Below are positions 7,579-16,196 of a DNA stretch of 64,000 nt, piece after piece. Under the pieces are notes generated by a model. It searched no databases, was not told the origin of the DNA, and saw only the letters and a list, made by a program, of their open reading frames with translations. Within the stretch, counting starts at the first letter, position 1, and every line of letters begins with the position of its first letter. Where the stretch lies: contig CAIKEH010000003.1 in NCBI GenBank assembly GCA_903826405.1, forward strand, positions 19,770-83,769. Direction: 5' to 3'. Made by a program: the position numbers and the translations under genes. Source of the DNA: an uncultured bacterium (lineage in GTDB: Bacteria; Bacteroidota; Bacteroidia; Chitinophagales; Chitinophagaceae).

Positions 7579-8586
7579 CTACTTCAATTGATCGGCGACT
7601 TCCTGAATGGACTGCTTGAATTTTTTTGCAGTGACCTCAAGTGTATCAGAGCTTCGTCCTCCTGCTGCGTTGTAATGCCCCCCACCCTCGAAATATCGCC
7701 GGGCGAAGGTATTGCAATCGAATTCATCTTTACTGCGAAATGACCATTTCCTTTCTTCATCCCGGTCGATCACCAAGGCGGCCATTTTGATGCCTTTTAT
7801 GGATAAAGGGTAGTTGACCAGACCTTCTGTATCACCGGTACGGATATTGAATCTGAGCAGATCCCCTTTCGGGATCGTGATCAGCGCGCTGTTGTACTCG
7901 TAGAATATTTCCATTCGGTTAAGCAGTACATGCCCTAAGAAGCGCAGCCGATTTTCCAGATAATTGTCATAGATCTCTTCGTGGACTTTGGAATGGTTGA
8001 GTCCTCTTTTCTTGAGTTCAGCAACCATTTCATGAACGGAAGCCGTGGCTACAGGAAATCTGAAAGATCCTGTATCCGCCATGACGCCAGCATATAGACA
8101 CTGTGCCACCTCCAGACCAAGCTTATCTGCATGACCGGATCCCATGATGAATTCAAAAACCATTTCGGCAGTGGAGCTTTTCGGTATCATGCTGATCCCA
8201 TACTGGAAGAAATGGGTTTGGGGTTCCTCATGATGATCTATCAATATCCTTACACCTTTTGCTTTTTCCAGCGATGCGGCCATATTCTTGGTTCGATAGA
8301 GCGCATTGAAATCAAGACAGAATATCCATTCCGCCTCAAAAACCGCCTGATCACATTTCTCCCGCTGAGCCTCATAGTCCATTACATCTTTGCATCCCGG
8401 CATCCATTTCAGGAAATCCGGCCAGTTGGTTGGGGAAATGACGGTGACCAGATGACCTAGTTGCCTGAGGAACCCAGCCATGCCGAGTGAAGAGCCCATG
8501 GCATCGGGATCGGGTTTCTGGTGCATGGTGATCACCACTTTCCTGGGTGTCGTAAGCTGTGGATATATTTCCTGTATAGGCTTCAT
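7579..8586 (-). CDS. DHH-family phosphoesterase (NrnA-like)
   Basis: 335 residues with the DHH domain followed by DHHA1. Metal ligands are seen in DPDAMGSS (motif I), CLDFNAL (II), the LIDHHEE that names the family (III) and DTGSFRF (IV); the DHHA1 end has GGGHYNAAGG. Relatives are NrnA enzymes that degrade 2-5 nt RNAs and dephosphorylate pAp; some members cleave cyclic dinucleotides or their products. The start ATG is 11 bases after a -7 box (8597-8604). It heads a likely operon with the FKBP gene and is divergent from ndk, so the cluster may serve nucleotide turnover. Confidence 0.92.
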   Translation of the reverse strand: MKPIQEIYPQLTTPRKVVITMHQKPDPDAMGSSLGMAGFLRQLGHLVTVISPTNWPDFLKWMPGCKDVMDYEAQREKCDQAVFEAEWIFCLDFNALYRTKNMAASLEKAKGVRILIDHHEEPQTHFFQYGISMIPKSSTAEMVFEFIMGSGHADKLGLEVAQCLYAGVMADTGSFRFPVATASVHEMVAELKKRGLNHSKVHEEIYDNYLENRLRFLGHVLLNRMEIFYEYNSALITIPKGDLLRFNIRTGDTEGLVNYPLSIKGIKMAALVIDRDEERKWSFRSKDEFDCNTFARRYFEGGGHYNAAGGRSSDTLEVTAKKFKQSIQEVADQLK

Positions 8587-8596
8587 GGAAGAGCGG

Positions 8597-8604
8597 CAAA
8601 AGTA
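8597..8604 (-). promoter_or_regulatory. -7 box of the DHH phosphoesterase gene
   Basis: Minus-strand TACTTTTG matches the Bacteroidota -7 consensus TAnnTTTG, and the ATG follows 10 bases later. No clear TTTG is seen at -33. Confidence 0.5.
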
Positions 8605-8644
8605 GTGTTTTTCCTCTGGAAAGGTGCGAGTTGAGGAACAGCGG

Positions 8645-8675
8645 TTGGGATGGTATGTTAAAAGGGTTAACTTTG
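8645..8675 (+). promoter_or_regulatory. ndk promoter
   Basis: TTG at 8645-8647, 20 bases, then TAACTTTG at 8668-8675, the Bacteroidota -33/-7 arrangement. The predicted transcript starts near 8682, giving a leader of about 26 bases before the ndk ATG and ruling out the longer frame from 8624. Confidence 0.7.
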
Positions 8676-8707
8676 CGCCTCATAAGGCAAATAATAAAAG
8701 TCGAATC

Positions 8708-9124
8708 ATGACCAACAGAACTTTTACGATGATCAAGCCCGATGCTTTCTCAAAGGGCAACAGTGGGGCCATCTTGGCAAAAATCGAGGAAGCGGGTTTC
8801 CGGCTGATCGCTATGAAATTGACACAGCTTTCCAGTGCAAAAGCGGCTGAATTCTATGCGGTGCATAAGGAGAGGCCTTTCTTCGGAGAATTGGTGGAAT
8901 TCATGAGCAGTGGGCCTTTGATCGCTGCCATCCTGGAAAAGGGAAATGCAGTCGAAGACTTCCGTAAACTGATCGGTGCCACAGACCCTGCAAAGGCCGA
9001 TTCAGGTACCATTCGTAAACTCTTCGCTGAAAGTGTGGGAAAGAACGCCATTCATGGCAGTGACAGTGATGACAATGCCCAAATTGAAGGCAACTTCTTT
9101 TTCAGTGGTCTGGACAGGATCTGA
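8708..9124 (+). CDS. ndk: Nucleoside diphosphate kinase
   Basis: 138 residues, the usual length. It transfers phosphate from ATP to nucleoside diphosphates through a phospho-histidine. The start region [19 protein letters not shown] and the active-site stretch [12 protein letters not shown], with its catalytic His, are both intact. The start is the ATG at 8708; the frame is open from 8624, but that part lies over the promoter. A hairpin terminator follows at 9146. Confidence 0.97.
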   Translation: MTNRTFTMIKPDAFSKGNSGAILAKIEEAGFRLIAMKLTQLSSAKAAEFYAVHKERPFFGELVEFMSSGPLIAAILEKGNAVEDFRKLIGATDPAKADSGTIRKLFAESVGKNAIHGSDSDDNAQIEGNFFFSGLDRI

Positions 9125-9145
9125 CCTTCGCTGATGTTTTACTTC

Positions 9146-9180
9146 ATGCCCCATGCCTTTTGGTACGGGGTATTTTTTTT
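9146..9180 (+). terminator. ndk terminator
   Basis: ATGCCCCATGCC pairs with GGTACGGGGTAT across a TTTT loop, with two G-U pairs and one mismatch. Eight T follow directly. Confidence 0.8.
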
Positions 9181-9619
9181 ATTTATCATCCCATCTTAAC
9201 TCCCCCCGACATACAGAAAAAATCCTTTCCAGATCCATCAGCTGAAAAGGATCTTTTCTGGATAATTATTGATCCGCGTGATGGGAAAGTGATCACATGA
9301 GATCCATCAAATCTGGTAAAGGATAAAGATGCGGTAGCGAATTGGAATACATCCCCGATAGCTCGGTTTTCACCTGTTGGGTCCGTGCAAATATACCATG
9401 CAGGTGGACTTAAAACGAGTATAATGCAATAGTAGTCAAACAAATATAAAAAGAAGAGGCCCATGGAAATGAGCCCCTTTAGTTTCAACCCTAAACCCTT
9501 GAGAAAGATAATTTATTAATATCCAAGACCATGCCAGAAGCGGTTTCAAACCCGCATCAAAATGTTAAAGAAAGACTGGTATTCCCTCAAAAAATTTGGG
9601 CTCTATCTGGATAAACTGC
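9181..9619. other. Gene-free stretch between ndk and the UbiD gene
   Basis: 439 bp with no convincing gene. A minus-strand frame at 9186-9488 has no family resemblance or homogeneous composition and was not accepted. The stretch has a second hairpin (AAAAAATCCTTT near 9217 with AAAGGATCTTTT near 9246) and the minus-strand terminator at 9440-9480. Confidence 0.55.
9440..9480 (-). terminator. Probable terminator of the UbiD gene
   Basis: On the minus strand AAGGGGCTCAT pairs with ATGGGCCTCTT (9 of 11 pairs) and is followed by CTTTTTATATTT. It lies about 140 bases past the UbiD stop. Confidence 0.55.
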
Positions 9620-11569
9620 TCATGCCTCTTGTTCAGGCAATTCTCCCGCCTGGGCAACGGCTTCGACACCATACATCTGAGCCCTGAATTTAAGTGATGG
9701 TGAGGGTAAGAAGGGGCCAAGTCCAAGCTCGCTCCATTTTTTATCCACACTAGAGATGGTTGCTGGATCCGCTACTATGATATTGGGCCAATCCCGTTGA
9801 AAATCGTCCCATTCTTTGGTCTTTATGGTGCCGTCCAGCCCCAGGCATGCATGGATCTTGGATGGACTTGAATGAGCAGGTCTTTCGTTCAGAAAATGAT
9901 CCCGTTTGGGGTCCAGATTATTGCAGAATCTCCATAATGCTATACTGAGATCTTTTGGATCGACCGTATGTTCCACATAAAGTACCATGCAGATTGCATC
10001 CATCCCGGGCAATTTGCTCAATCCTGCATGAAGATCCCTAATCTGGCCCTTTCTGGATTTCCTGACTGCTACAACTAGACAGGGTATGCCTAATTCGGGC
10101 AATCGGGTATTTACTGAAGTCACGTCAGGGAAAACGGAAATGATGTTTTGTTCATCAAGGGTGAAGGGAAGCCCATTTTGAAGGTATCGTTCATCTTTCT
10201 CTTCAGGTGATTTGGTGGTTCCATCAATGCACATTTTGCCTCCGAATCCCAACTTGCTGCAACTGTGGTCAAGTACGTCCATAGGACCATTGCTGAATTG
10301 CACATCAGTAGCTACATTCAGGTTGCTGAAAATATATCTGGCCAGAGATTGGTAATCCCGGATCCCTGACCCTTGGTCCGCGATCACCAGCATTTTGTTG
10401 AACATCATTTGTCCCGCACCCCACATGGCATACATGACCTTCTGTCCTTGACCGGCATATTCTTTGTTTATTTGTGCGATGACCAGATTATGGAACACTC
10501 CTTCCACAGGCATATCCATGTCCATGATCTCTGGGACCATGGTCATTTTTATGGGCGCGAGGAAGATCCTTTCCGTGGCTTTACCCAGCCAGGCATCTTC
10601 CTGCGGTGGTATGCCAACAATGGTGGCAGGATACACTGCGTTCTTCCTATGAGTGATCGCGGTGACATGGAAACGAGGGTACCAATCGGGCAAGGAATAA
10701 TATCCGGTATGATCACCAAAGGGACCTTCCCAGATCAGTTCCTCCGCCGGATCAAGATATCCCTCAATAATGAAATCAGAATCAGCTGGCACCTCGATAT
10801 CGGGCTGTGTAAGGCATTTGACCAAATCGACCCTTTTTTTCCTGAGGAAACCTGCGAGCATGTACTCATCCACATTTTCGGGTAGCGGAGCCGTGGCTGA
10901 ATACGCATAGACCGGGTCTCCACCCAGTGCGACGGCTACCGGCATACGTATTCCGAGTTTTTTGTATTCCTGAAAATGTTTTGCAGACACTTTGTGTTTA
11001 TGCCAATGCATCCCAGTGAGTTTGGGACCGAATACCTGCATCCGGTACATGCCGACATTTCGGATGCCGTTATTTGGATCTTTGGTATGGATGACGGGCA
11101 AGGTAACGAAAGGTCCACCATCTTTCGGCCAGCAGGTAATGACAGGAAGTTTTGATATATCGGGATCGGTCATTATGACTTCTTGGCACTCGCCTCGTCC
11201 ACTCCGAACCTTGGGCATCCAACTCGAAAATTCAGCCAGTTTGGGCAGCAGGCTCAATTTATCGATTATGTTCTCTTTGGGTTTGGTGAGTAATTTAAAA
11301 AGCTGCTCGATATCCCGGGCAACATCATCCAGACTTTCCACACCCAGGGCCATGCACATGCGTTTTTCACTTCCATATGCATTCATGAGCACTGGGAATG
11401 CATAGCCCGTGTTTTCGAACAGCAAGGCCTTGCCCCCATCACCACTTTTACTGATCCTGTCCGTGATCTCGGCGATCTCTAATTTGGGATCCACAAAAGA
11501 GGTTATTCGCTTCAGTTCTCCTGCTTTTTCCAACGCTTCGATGAACTGTTGCTGATTTTTGAACGCCAT
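9620..11569 (-). CDS. UbiD-family decarboxylase
   Basis: 649 residues. UbiD enzymes remove a carboxyl group from aromatic or unsaturated acids with prenylated FMN. Typical blocks are seen: GMYRMQVFGPKLTGMHWHKHK, PVAVALGGDP, IEGYLDP, and EGPFGDHTGYYS with the catalytic acid region, then VGIPPQEDAWLG. The start was set at 11569 (MAFKNQQQFIEAL), the family N-terminus; an in-frame ATG at 11611 adds 14 unlike residues. The long form fits decarboxylases assigned to menaquinone synthesis, which is the likely role in a Bacteroidota but remains an inference. No ubiX-like flavin prenyltransferase is in the window. Confidence 0.9.
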   Translation of the reverse strand: MAFKNQQQFIEALEKAGELKRITSFVDPKLEIAEITDRISKSGDGGKALLFENTGYAFPVLMNAYGSEKRMCMALGVESLDDVARDIEQLFKLLTKPKENIIDKLSLLPKLAEFSSWMPKVRSGRGECQEVIMTDPDISKLPVITCWPKDGGPFVTLPVIHTKDPNNGIRNVGMYRMQVFGPKLTGMHWHKHKVSAKHFQEYKKLGIRMPVAVALGGDPVYAYSATAPLPENVDEYMLAGFLRKKRVDLVKCLTQPDIEVPADSDFIIEGYLDPAEELIWEGPFGDHTGYYSLPDWYPRFHVTAITHRKNAVYPATIVGIPPQEDAWLGKATERIFLAPIKMTMVPEIMDMDMPVEGVFHNLVIAQINKEYAGQGQKVMYAMWGAGQMMFNKMLVIADQGSGIRDYQSLARYIFSNLNVATDVQFSNGPMDVLDHSCSKLGFGGKMCIDGTTKSPEEKDERYLQNGLPFTLDEQNIISVFPDVTSVNTRLPELGIPCLVVAVRKSRKGQIRDLHAGLSKLPGMDAICMVLYVEHTVDPKDLSIALWRFCNNLDPKRDHFLNERPAHSSPSKIHACLGLDGTIKTKEWDDFQRDWPNIIVADPATISSVDKKWSELGLGPFLPSPSLKFRAQMYGVEAVAQAGELPEQEA

Positions 11570-11677
11570 GAAATACGCTATTTTCATCAAAGGTACAGGT
11601 TGGGGAACCATGCACCTGTCTTGTTGAAGTGAGTTGATGAAGTTGGACCTTATTGATGAACGGTTAATAGATGTGGA

Positions 11678-12544
11678 TCAATAAACTTTCGTAGGGCATC
11701 CCAATCCTTTTGTTTTACCGAATCCACCGAATTTGCTACCGGAACCGCTTATCCTGAAACGTGCGGTCAGCCCTGTTGAATAATACCAGTCTTTGGCTTG
11801 TGGGCTGCCTCTTTTTGTTCCTGCCGGAGGGAAATTCGGATCGCCTTGGGGTAATTCAGCAGATCTGTAAGACAATTCTACCGCAGTTGGGCCTCTTGCG
11901 GAGAGCAAGGCAGCCTGATCAGGGTAATTCCCACTGACATCATCCAGGTAGTCCGTAAAGGTTTTCCTCATCGAAGCTTCGATTCCTACGCTCCATCCAT
12001 CCGTGATCTGAAAACGTATGCCTCCTCCGAAGGGAATGGCCAGGGAGTTCCTTTGATATAATGATGTTCCCGGGTTCGTTGAGAGGCCCTGACCTTCTGT
12101 TCCTAAAGGCTGTAAGAACTGTTTATTCCCATTTCTATCATAGGTATAGGGATTGAAATGGAATACGGTCAGCCCCAGGAAACCATATAAATTGAATCTG
12201 CTTTCCTGGATCTTGAATAGATTGTAATGTGCCGTGAGACTCAACTCCTGGACCGAAGTCTGGAAGTTCAGGTTGCGCAGGATCAGTTGTTGGTTGGTGT
12301 TATCGGCATCGTTGCCGGTCAATTTGACAAAGTTGAGCATACCTCTGAAGCTGATATGTCCATTCAGGTCATAGCTTGTCCCGAATCCGAAAGCCGTCCT
12401 CATGTCCTGGAAGGTGAATCTGGCTTGCTGCAGATCCCCATGGTACCCCGCGGTTCCTAAAAAGAGTTCCGCATTCCATCCCTGTCCTCTTGCAAGTGAG
12501 GCGAAACTGAAAAGAAGGATGAAAAGGTGTAGCTTCCTAGGCAT
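11678..12544 (-). CDS. Outer-membrane beta-barrel protein, DUF6089 type
   Basis: 288 residues with a signal peptide (cleavage near LARGQG, residue 20) and alternating amphipathic strands expected of an eight-to-twelve-stranded barrel: WNAELFLGTAGYHGDLQQ, FGFGTSYDLNGHISFRGML, SRFNLYGFLGLTVFHFNP, IPFGGGIRFQITDGWSVGIE, WYYSTGLTARFRIS. The early GYHGDL motif is typical of the DUF6089 group found in Chitinophagia. The last 25 residues are Gly/Lys-rich and lack the terminal aromatic residue usual for BAM substrates, ending VY instead. Function unknown; it stands alone between the UbiD and CobW-type genes. Confidence 0.8.
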   Translation of the reverse strand: MPRKLHLFILLFSFASLARGQGWNAELFLGTAGYHGDLQQARFTFQDMRTAFGFGTSYDLNGHISFRGMLNFVKLTGNDADNTNQQLILRNLNFQTSVQELSLTAHYNLFKIQESRFNLYGFLGLTVFHFNPYTYDRNGNKQFLQPLGTEGQGLSTNPGTSLYQRNSLAIPFGGGIRFQITDGWSVGIEASMRKTFTDYLDDVSGNYPDQAALLSARGPTAVELSYRSAELPQGDPNFPPAGTKRGSPQAKDWYYSTGLTARFRISGSGSKFGGFGKTKGLGCPTKVY

Positions 12545-12671
12545 ATTAATTCAAAGAGCTGCGAAGATAATTTTTTGACCACAATAAATGTGTATGAGGA
12601 ATGCGTTGGTTTGCTTCAAAAAGTGGGTTGTTTTCACCCAATTTTCAACACTTTGCCCTGTTATTTGAGAT

Positions 12672-13751
12672 TCATTCGGGAATGCGGTGAATGGGCCTTG
12701 GTTGTTCTGGTTGGAATGCCTGTGAACTGATAATGTTGACTTCGACTGGAAATTGTTCTTTCATGTTCAGGAGGGCTGCTTTGACCAGATCGTCCAGCAT
12801 TTCCGGGTCTGCCTGAACGCGGGCGTTCACCAGAATTTCCACATGGTCGGAAGGCTCAGGATTGGCCTCCGGGAATGGGCCGGATCCACTGATGGTGGTA
12901 TAGCTGTATTTCCTCTTCTCCCTATCGTCATCCAAAAGAAATTTCAGGTGGCCAATGGGAAGACCTGCTTTGTGTATGCGCCGCTGAACATCCCTAATGA
13001 AATGATGTGCGGCAACAGAGGCTGAGCCATCCGTTGACAGGATCACCAGTCTTTCGTCCAGCCATGCGAGAACCTGTTCACCCCGGGCGTATCTATCGTA
13101 GTCGATATCTAGTGAACGACGTACTTCATTTGGTCTGAAACGCTCCAGTACGGAATACCATATCCTGACACTGTCTTCATTCGTGGAATCCTGAACCAGT
13201 ATGACTTTACCGGGATATTCTTTTTTCAGGAAAATGGTCATTTCTGCACGCTGTTCATTGCTGAGCAGGTCGGCTTTATTCAATACGATGAGATCGGCCT
13301 CCTCCAATTGTTTCTGATAGATGTACCGTACATCTTCACTCAGGAAAAATGTCTCCCCTTTGATCACGGGCCATAGCATGGAGGCATCGGCAAATACGGA
13401 CAGGATGATATCTTCCAGCGGAAAACTCCTGCCCAAGGGTTTGACCACAGTTGCTATCAGATCGGCGCAAGATCCTACGGTCTCCGCAAAAATGATCTCA
13501 GGTTTGCGGCGATCGATCAGACTGTTCAATTGCTTCTCCAACTCATCAAACCTGCAACAGAAGCATCCATTGTTCACTTCTTTGATCATCAGACGATCCC
13601 TGTTCAGATAAGCGGTGTCAACGAGTTCATTACCCTGGTCATTTGTGATGATGCCGACCTCCCGGCCCTCCGCCACGAGCAGTTTGCTTGCCGTGAAGAT
13701 CGCTGTGGTTTTGCCGCTGCCCAAGAAGCCCGAGAGCAAGTACAATTTCAT
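12672..13751 (-). CDS. CobW/COG0523-family metal-chaperone GTPase
   Basis: 359 residues. The G3E GTPase core has Walker A GFLGSGKTT at residues 8-16, the metal-binding CxCC (NNGCFCCRF, Cys63, 65, 66), a Walker B-like strand IIFAETVGS and the base-recognition NKAD. The C-terminal half differs from the classical CobW C-domain. Start at 13751 (MKLYLLSGFLGSGKTT), as the P-loop normally sits at the very N-terminus; an in-frame ATG at 13817 adds 22 residues. The gene is divergent from a B12-binding-type radical SAM gene 160 bp away, which suggests a metal or cobalamin delivery role for that enzyme. This is inference from neighbourhood. Confidence 0.88.
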   Translation of the reverse strand: MKLYLLSGFLGSGKTTAIFTASKLLVAEGREVGIITNDQGNELVDTAYLNRDRLMIKEVNNGCFCCRFDELEKQLNSLIDRRKPEIIFAETVGSCADLIATVVKPLGRSFPLEDIILSVFADASMLWPVIKGETFFLSEDVRYIYQKQLEEADLIVLNKADLLSNEQRAEMTIFLKKEYPGKVILVQDSTNEDSVRIWYSVLERFRPNEVRRSLDIDYDRYARGEQVLAWLDERLVILSTDGSASVAAHHFIRDVQRRIHKAGLPIGHLKFLLDDDREKRKYSYTTISGSGPFPEANPEPSDHVEILVNARVQADPEMLDDLVKAALLNMKEQFPVEVNIISSQAFQPEQPRPIHRIPE

Positions 13752-13911
13752 GAATGTGAAGGTATCGAAAAGTATGCGGGTTGAATGAATGGTGTTTATT
13801 TGGAATAAGACTTCCATGCAGGATTCAATGCGAAGAAAGGATGCGTCCCGGCCTTTTCAAAATCCATGATCCGCAATCCGGAATACATTATTTTTATGTA
13901 AACATTGTATT

Positions 13912-16110
13912 TTGCCCGTAGATATTTATCTGATCACTCCCCCCTTCACCCAGCTCAATACGCCTTACCCCGCTACAGCTTACCTGAAGGGATTTCTCCA
14001 TACGAGGGGCTTCAGTTCTTTCCAGTCTGATCTGGGTATAGAAGTCACCAACATGATCTTCTCAGAAACCGGATTGACAGAGGTTTTCAACCGGATGGAT
14101 AAATCAGACCACCCTCTTTCTCCGAATTCCGAACGTATCCAGGCTTTCCGTGAAGATTATCTGCGTACCATTTCAGGGGTCATCCATTTTCTGCAAGGGA
14201 AAAATCCTACCCTCGCCCACCGTATCGCCGCCCGAAACTTTCTTCCAGAGGCTTCCAGGTTCGAACAGTTGAAAGATCTGGATTGGGCCTTCGGCAGCAT
14301 GGGGGTACAGGATCAGGCAAAACACATCGCCACTTTGTATCTGGAGGACCTCGCCGATCTGATCAAAGAGACGATCGATCCGCACTTCGGATTCAGCCGG
14401 TATGCTGAAAAACTAGTCAGGTCCGCTTCCACATTCGACGGGATTTATGAGGCATTAGGTTTAGCCTGTTCTTACACGGAAGAAGTGCTGCTGGATCTGC
14501 TCAAGGGAAAGATGGATGAGTTGAAGCCCGCGCTGGTGGCCTTATCGGTTCCTTTTCCCGGGAACCTCTTTGCTGCCTTGAGATGTGCCCAATGGATAAA
14601 AAAGAACCATCCTTCAACCCGTATCGCCCTCGGAGGAGGATATGCCAATACGGAATTACGCAGCATAAGTGATCCCCGGGTTTTTGAATTCATTGATTTC
14701 ATCACCTTAGATGATGGCGAAGCTCCTTTGGAGTGTATTCTGGAATTCATAAAGGGGAAACGAACGATTAAGGCACTTAAGCGGACTTTCATGCTTCAAG
14801 ATGGATCGGTTGTCTATACCAACGACCAATCCATCAAGGACTATGCTCAGCGAGATACAGGCACGCCTGATTATAGCGACCTCCTGTTGGACAGATACAT
14901 ATCTGCAATAGAGATCCTCAATCCCATGCACAGACTCTGGAGTGACGGTCGCTGGAATAAATTGACGATGGCGCATGGCTGTTATTGGGGCAAATGTACT
15001 TTTTGCGACATCTCGCTCGATTATATCGGAAGATATGAACCACTGACCGCTGCCCTCCTATGCGACCGCATGGAACAGATGATGAAAGCCACGGGAGAGA
15101 ATGGATTCCATTTTGTGGATGAAGCCGCGCCGCCCTCTCTTATGAAGGCATTGGCCCTGGAGATCATCCGTCGCCATTTGGTGGTCAGTTGGTGGACGAA
15201 CATTCGTTTTGAGAAAAGTTTCACTCGGGATCTTTGCTGGCTGCTCAAGACTTCCGGTTGTATCGGCGTTTCCGGTGGACTTGAGGTGGCTTCCGACCGT
15301 TTATTGGCACTCATACAGAAAGGGATCACTGTCTCTCAAGTAGCCAAGGTGAATAGTCATTTCAGGGAGGCAGGTATCATGGTTCATGCTTATCTCATGT
15401 ATGGGTTCCCGAGCCAGACCGCACAGGAGACCATTGATTCGCTGGAGATGGTACGTCAAATGTTCGCTACAGGGATCTTGCAATCCGCATACTGGCACCT
15501 CTTCACCATGACGGCACACAGTCCTGTCGGTATGGATCCCGGTAAATTTCAAGTGTCGCGTCGAACCGAAGTCATTGGTGGTTTCGCGAACAATGATCTG
15601 GAACATGATGATGCTACCGGCACTGAACATGAGAAATTCGGATTTGGTCTGAAGAAATCTCTCCTGAATTTTATGCATGGTCACTTACTGGATCAACCTT
15701 TGCATAAATGGTTCGATTTCCCGGTTCCGAAGACCTCAGTTGACCCTGACCATATCGCGAAATGCCTAGATGAAGTAACGATCGACACATTGAAGCCTGA
15801 AGACCGGTTCATTTGGCTGGGCAAGAAACCTCAGCTCTCTTTCCGTATGCGCTCCAAAAAAGGGCTGCACTGGGAGGAGGCGGTGATCGGTTTCAGGACA
15901 TTGACTGTCGAACTGGAATGGAAACTGGACAAGGAAAAGGGATCCTGGCTTGCCGGTTTTCTGACTGAACTTTCCGGTAGAAAAGAACCGGTGACCACGG
16001 GACGAGAGATCCAGGAGTCTTACCAGGCTGCCGGATTCGATGACCTTGAATTGTTTTGGGACAATAAACCCATGAACGGTATACACCAAGTTGGACTGAT
16101 CAGGATATGA
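13912..16110 (+). CDS. Radical SAM enzyme with N-terminal B12-binding-like domain
   Basis: 732 residues. The N-terminal 300 residues match the cobalamin-binding-type domain of B12 radical SAM proteins (IYLITPPFTQLNTPYPATAYLK at the start; PALVALSVPFPGN and ALGGGYAN later), but no DxHxxG motif for base-off B12 is evident. The radical SAM core has the iron-sulfur cluster cysteines as C357-x4-C362-x2-C365 (HGCYWGKCTFCD), then HFVDEAAPP and MYGFPSQT. A C-terminal 200-residue domain is unassigned. The start is TTG at 13912; no in-frame ATG is near. Substrate unknown. It is convergent with the FAD/GcvT dehydrogenase and divergent from the CobW-type GTPase. Confidence 0.85.
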   Translation: MPVDIYLITPPFTQLNTPYPATAYLKGFLHTRGFSSFQSDLGIEVTNMIFSETGLTEVFNRMDKSDHPLSPNSERIQAFREDYLRTISGVIHFLQGKNPTLAHRIAARNFLPEASRFEQLKDLDWAFGSMGVQDQAKHIATLYLEDLADLIKETIDPHFGFSRYAEKLVRSASTFDGIYEALGLACSYTEEVLLDLLKGKMDELKPALVALSVPFPGNLFAALRCAQWIKKNHPSTRIALGGGYANTELRSISDPRVFEFIDFITLDDGEAPLECILEFIKGKRTIKALKRTFMLQDGSVVYTNDQSIKDYAQRDTGTPDYSDLLLDRYISAIEILNPMHRLWSDGRWNKLTMAHGCYWGKCTFCDISLDYIGRYEPLTAALLCDRMEQMMKATGENGFHFVDEAAPPSLMKALALEIIRRHLVVSWWTNIRFEKSFTRDLCWLLKTSGCIGVSGGLEVASDRLLALIQKGITVSQVAKVNSHFREAGIMVHAYLMYGFPSQTAQETIDSLEMVRQMFATGILQSAYWHLFTMTAHSPVGMDPGKFQVSRRTEVIGGFANNDLEHDDATGTEHEKFGFGLKKSLLNFMHGHLLDQPLHKWFDFPVPKTSVDPDHIAKCLDEVTIDTLKPEDRFIWLGKKPQLSFRMRSKKGLHWEEAVIGFRTLTVELEWKLDKEKGSWLAGFLTELSGRKEPVTTGREIQESYQAAGFDDLELFWDNKPMNGIHQVGLIRI

Positions 16111-16196
16111 TATTTTGTCGATCAGCCCTGCTCTGGGTGAGGTTGGCATTTCACATCAAATCAGGACACGGGAAAATCCTTAAGTGTTTTGGGACT

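Noticed and set aside
9186..9488. A 100-codon minus-strand frame after ndk
   Set aside because: It runs through the UbiD terminator hairpin, shows no family pattern and has no promoter or start context.
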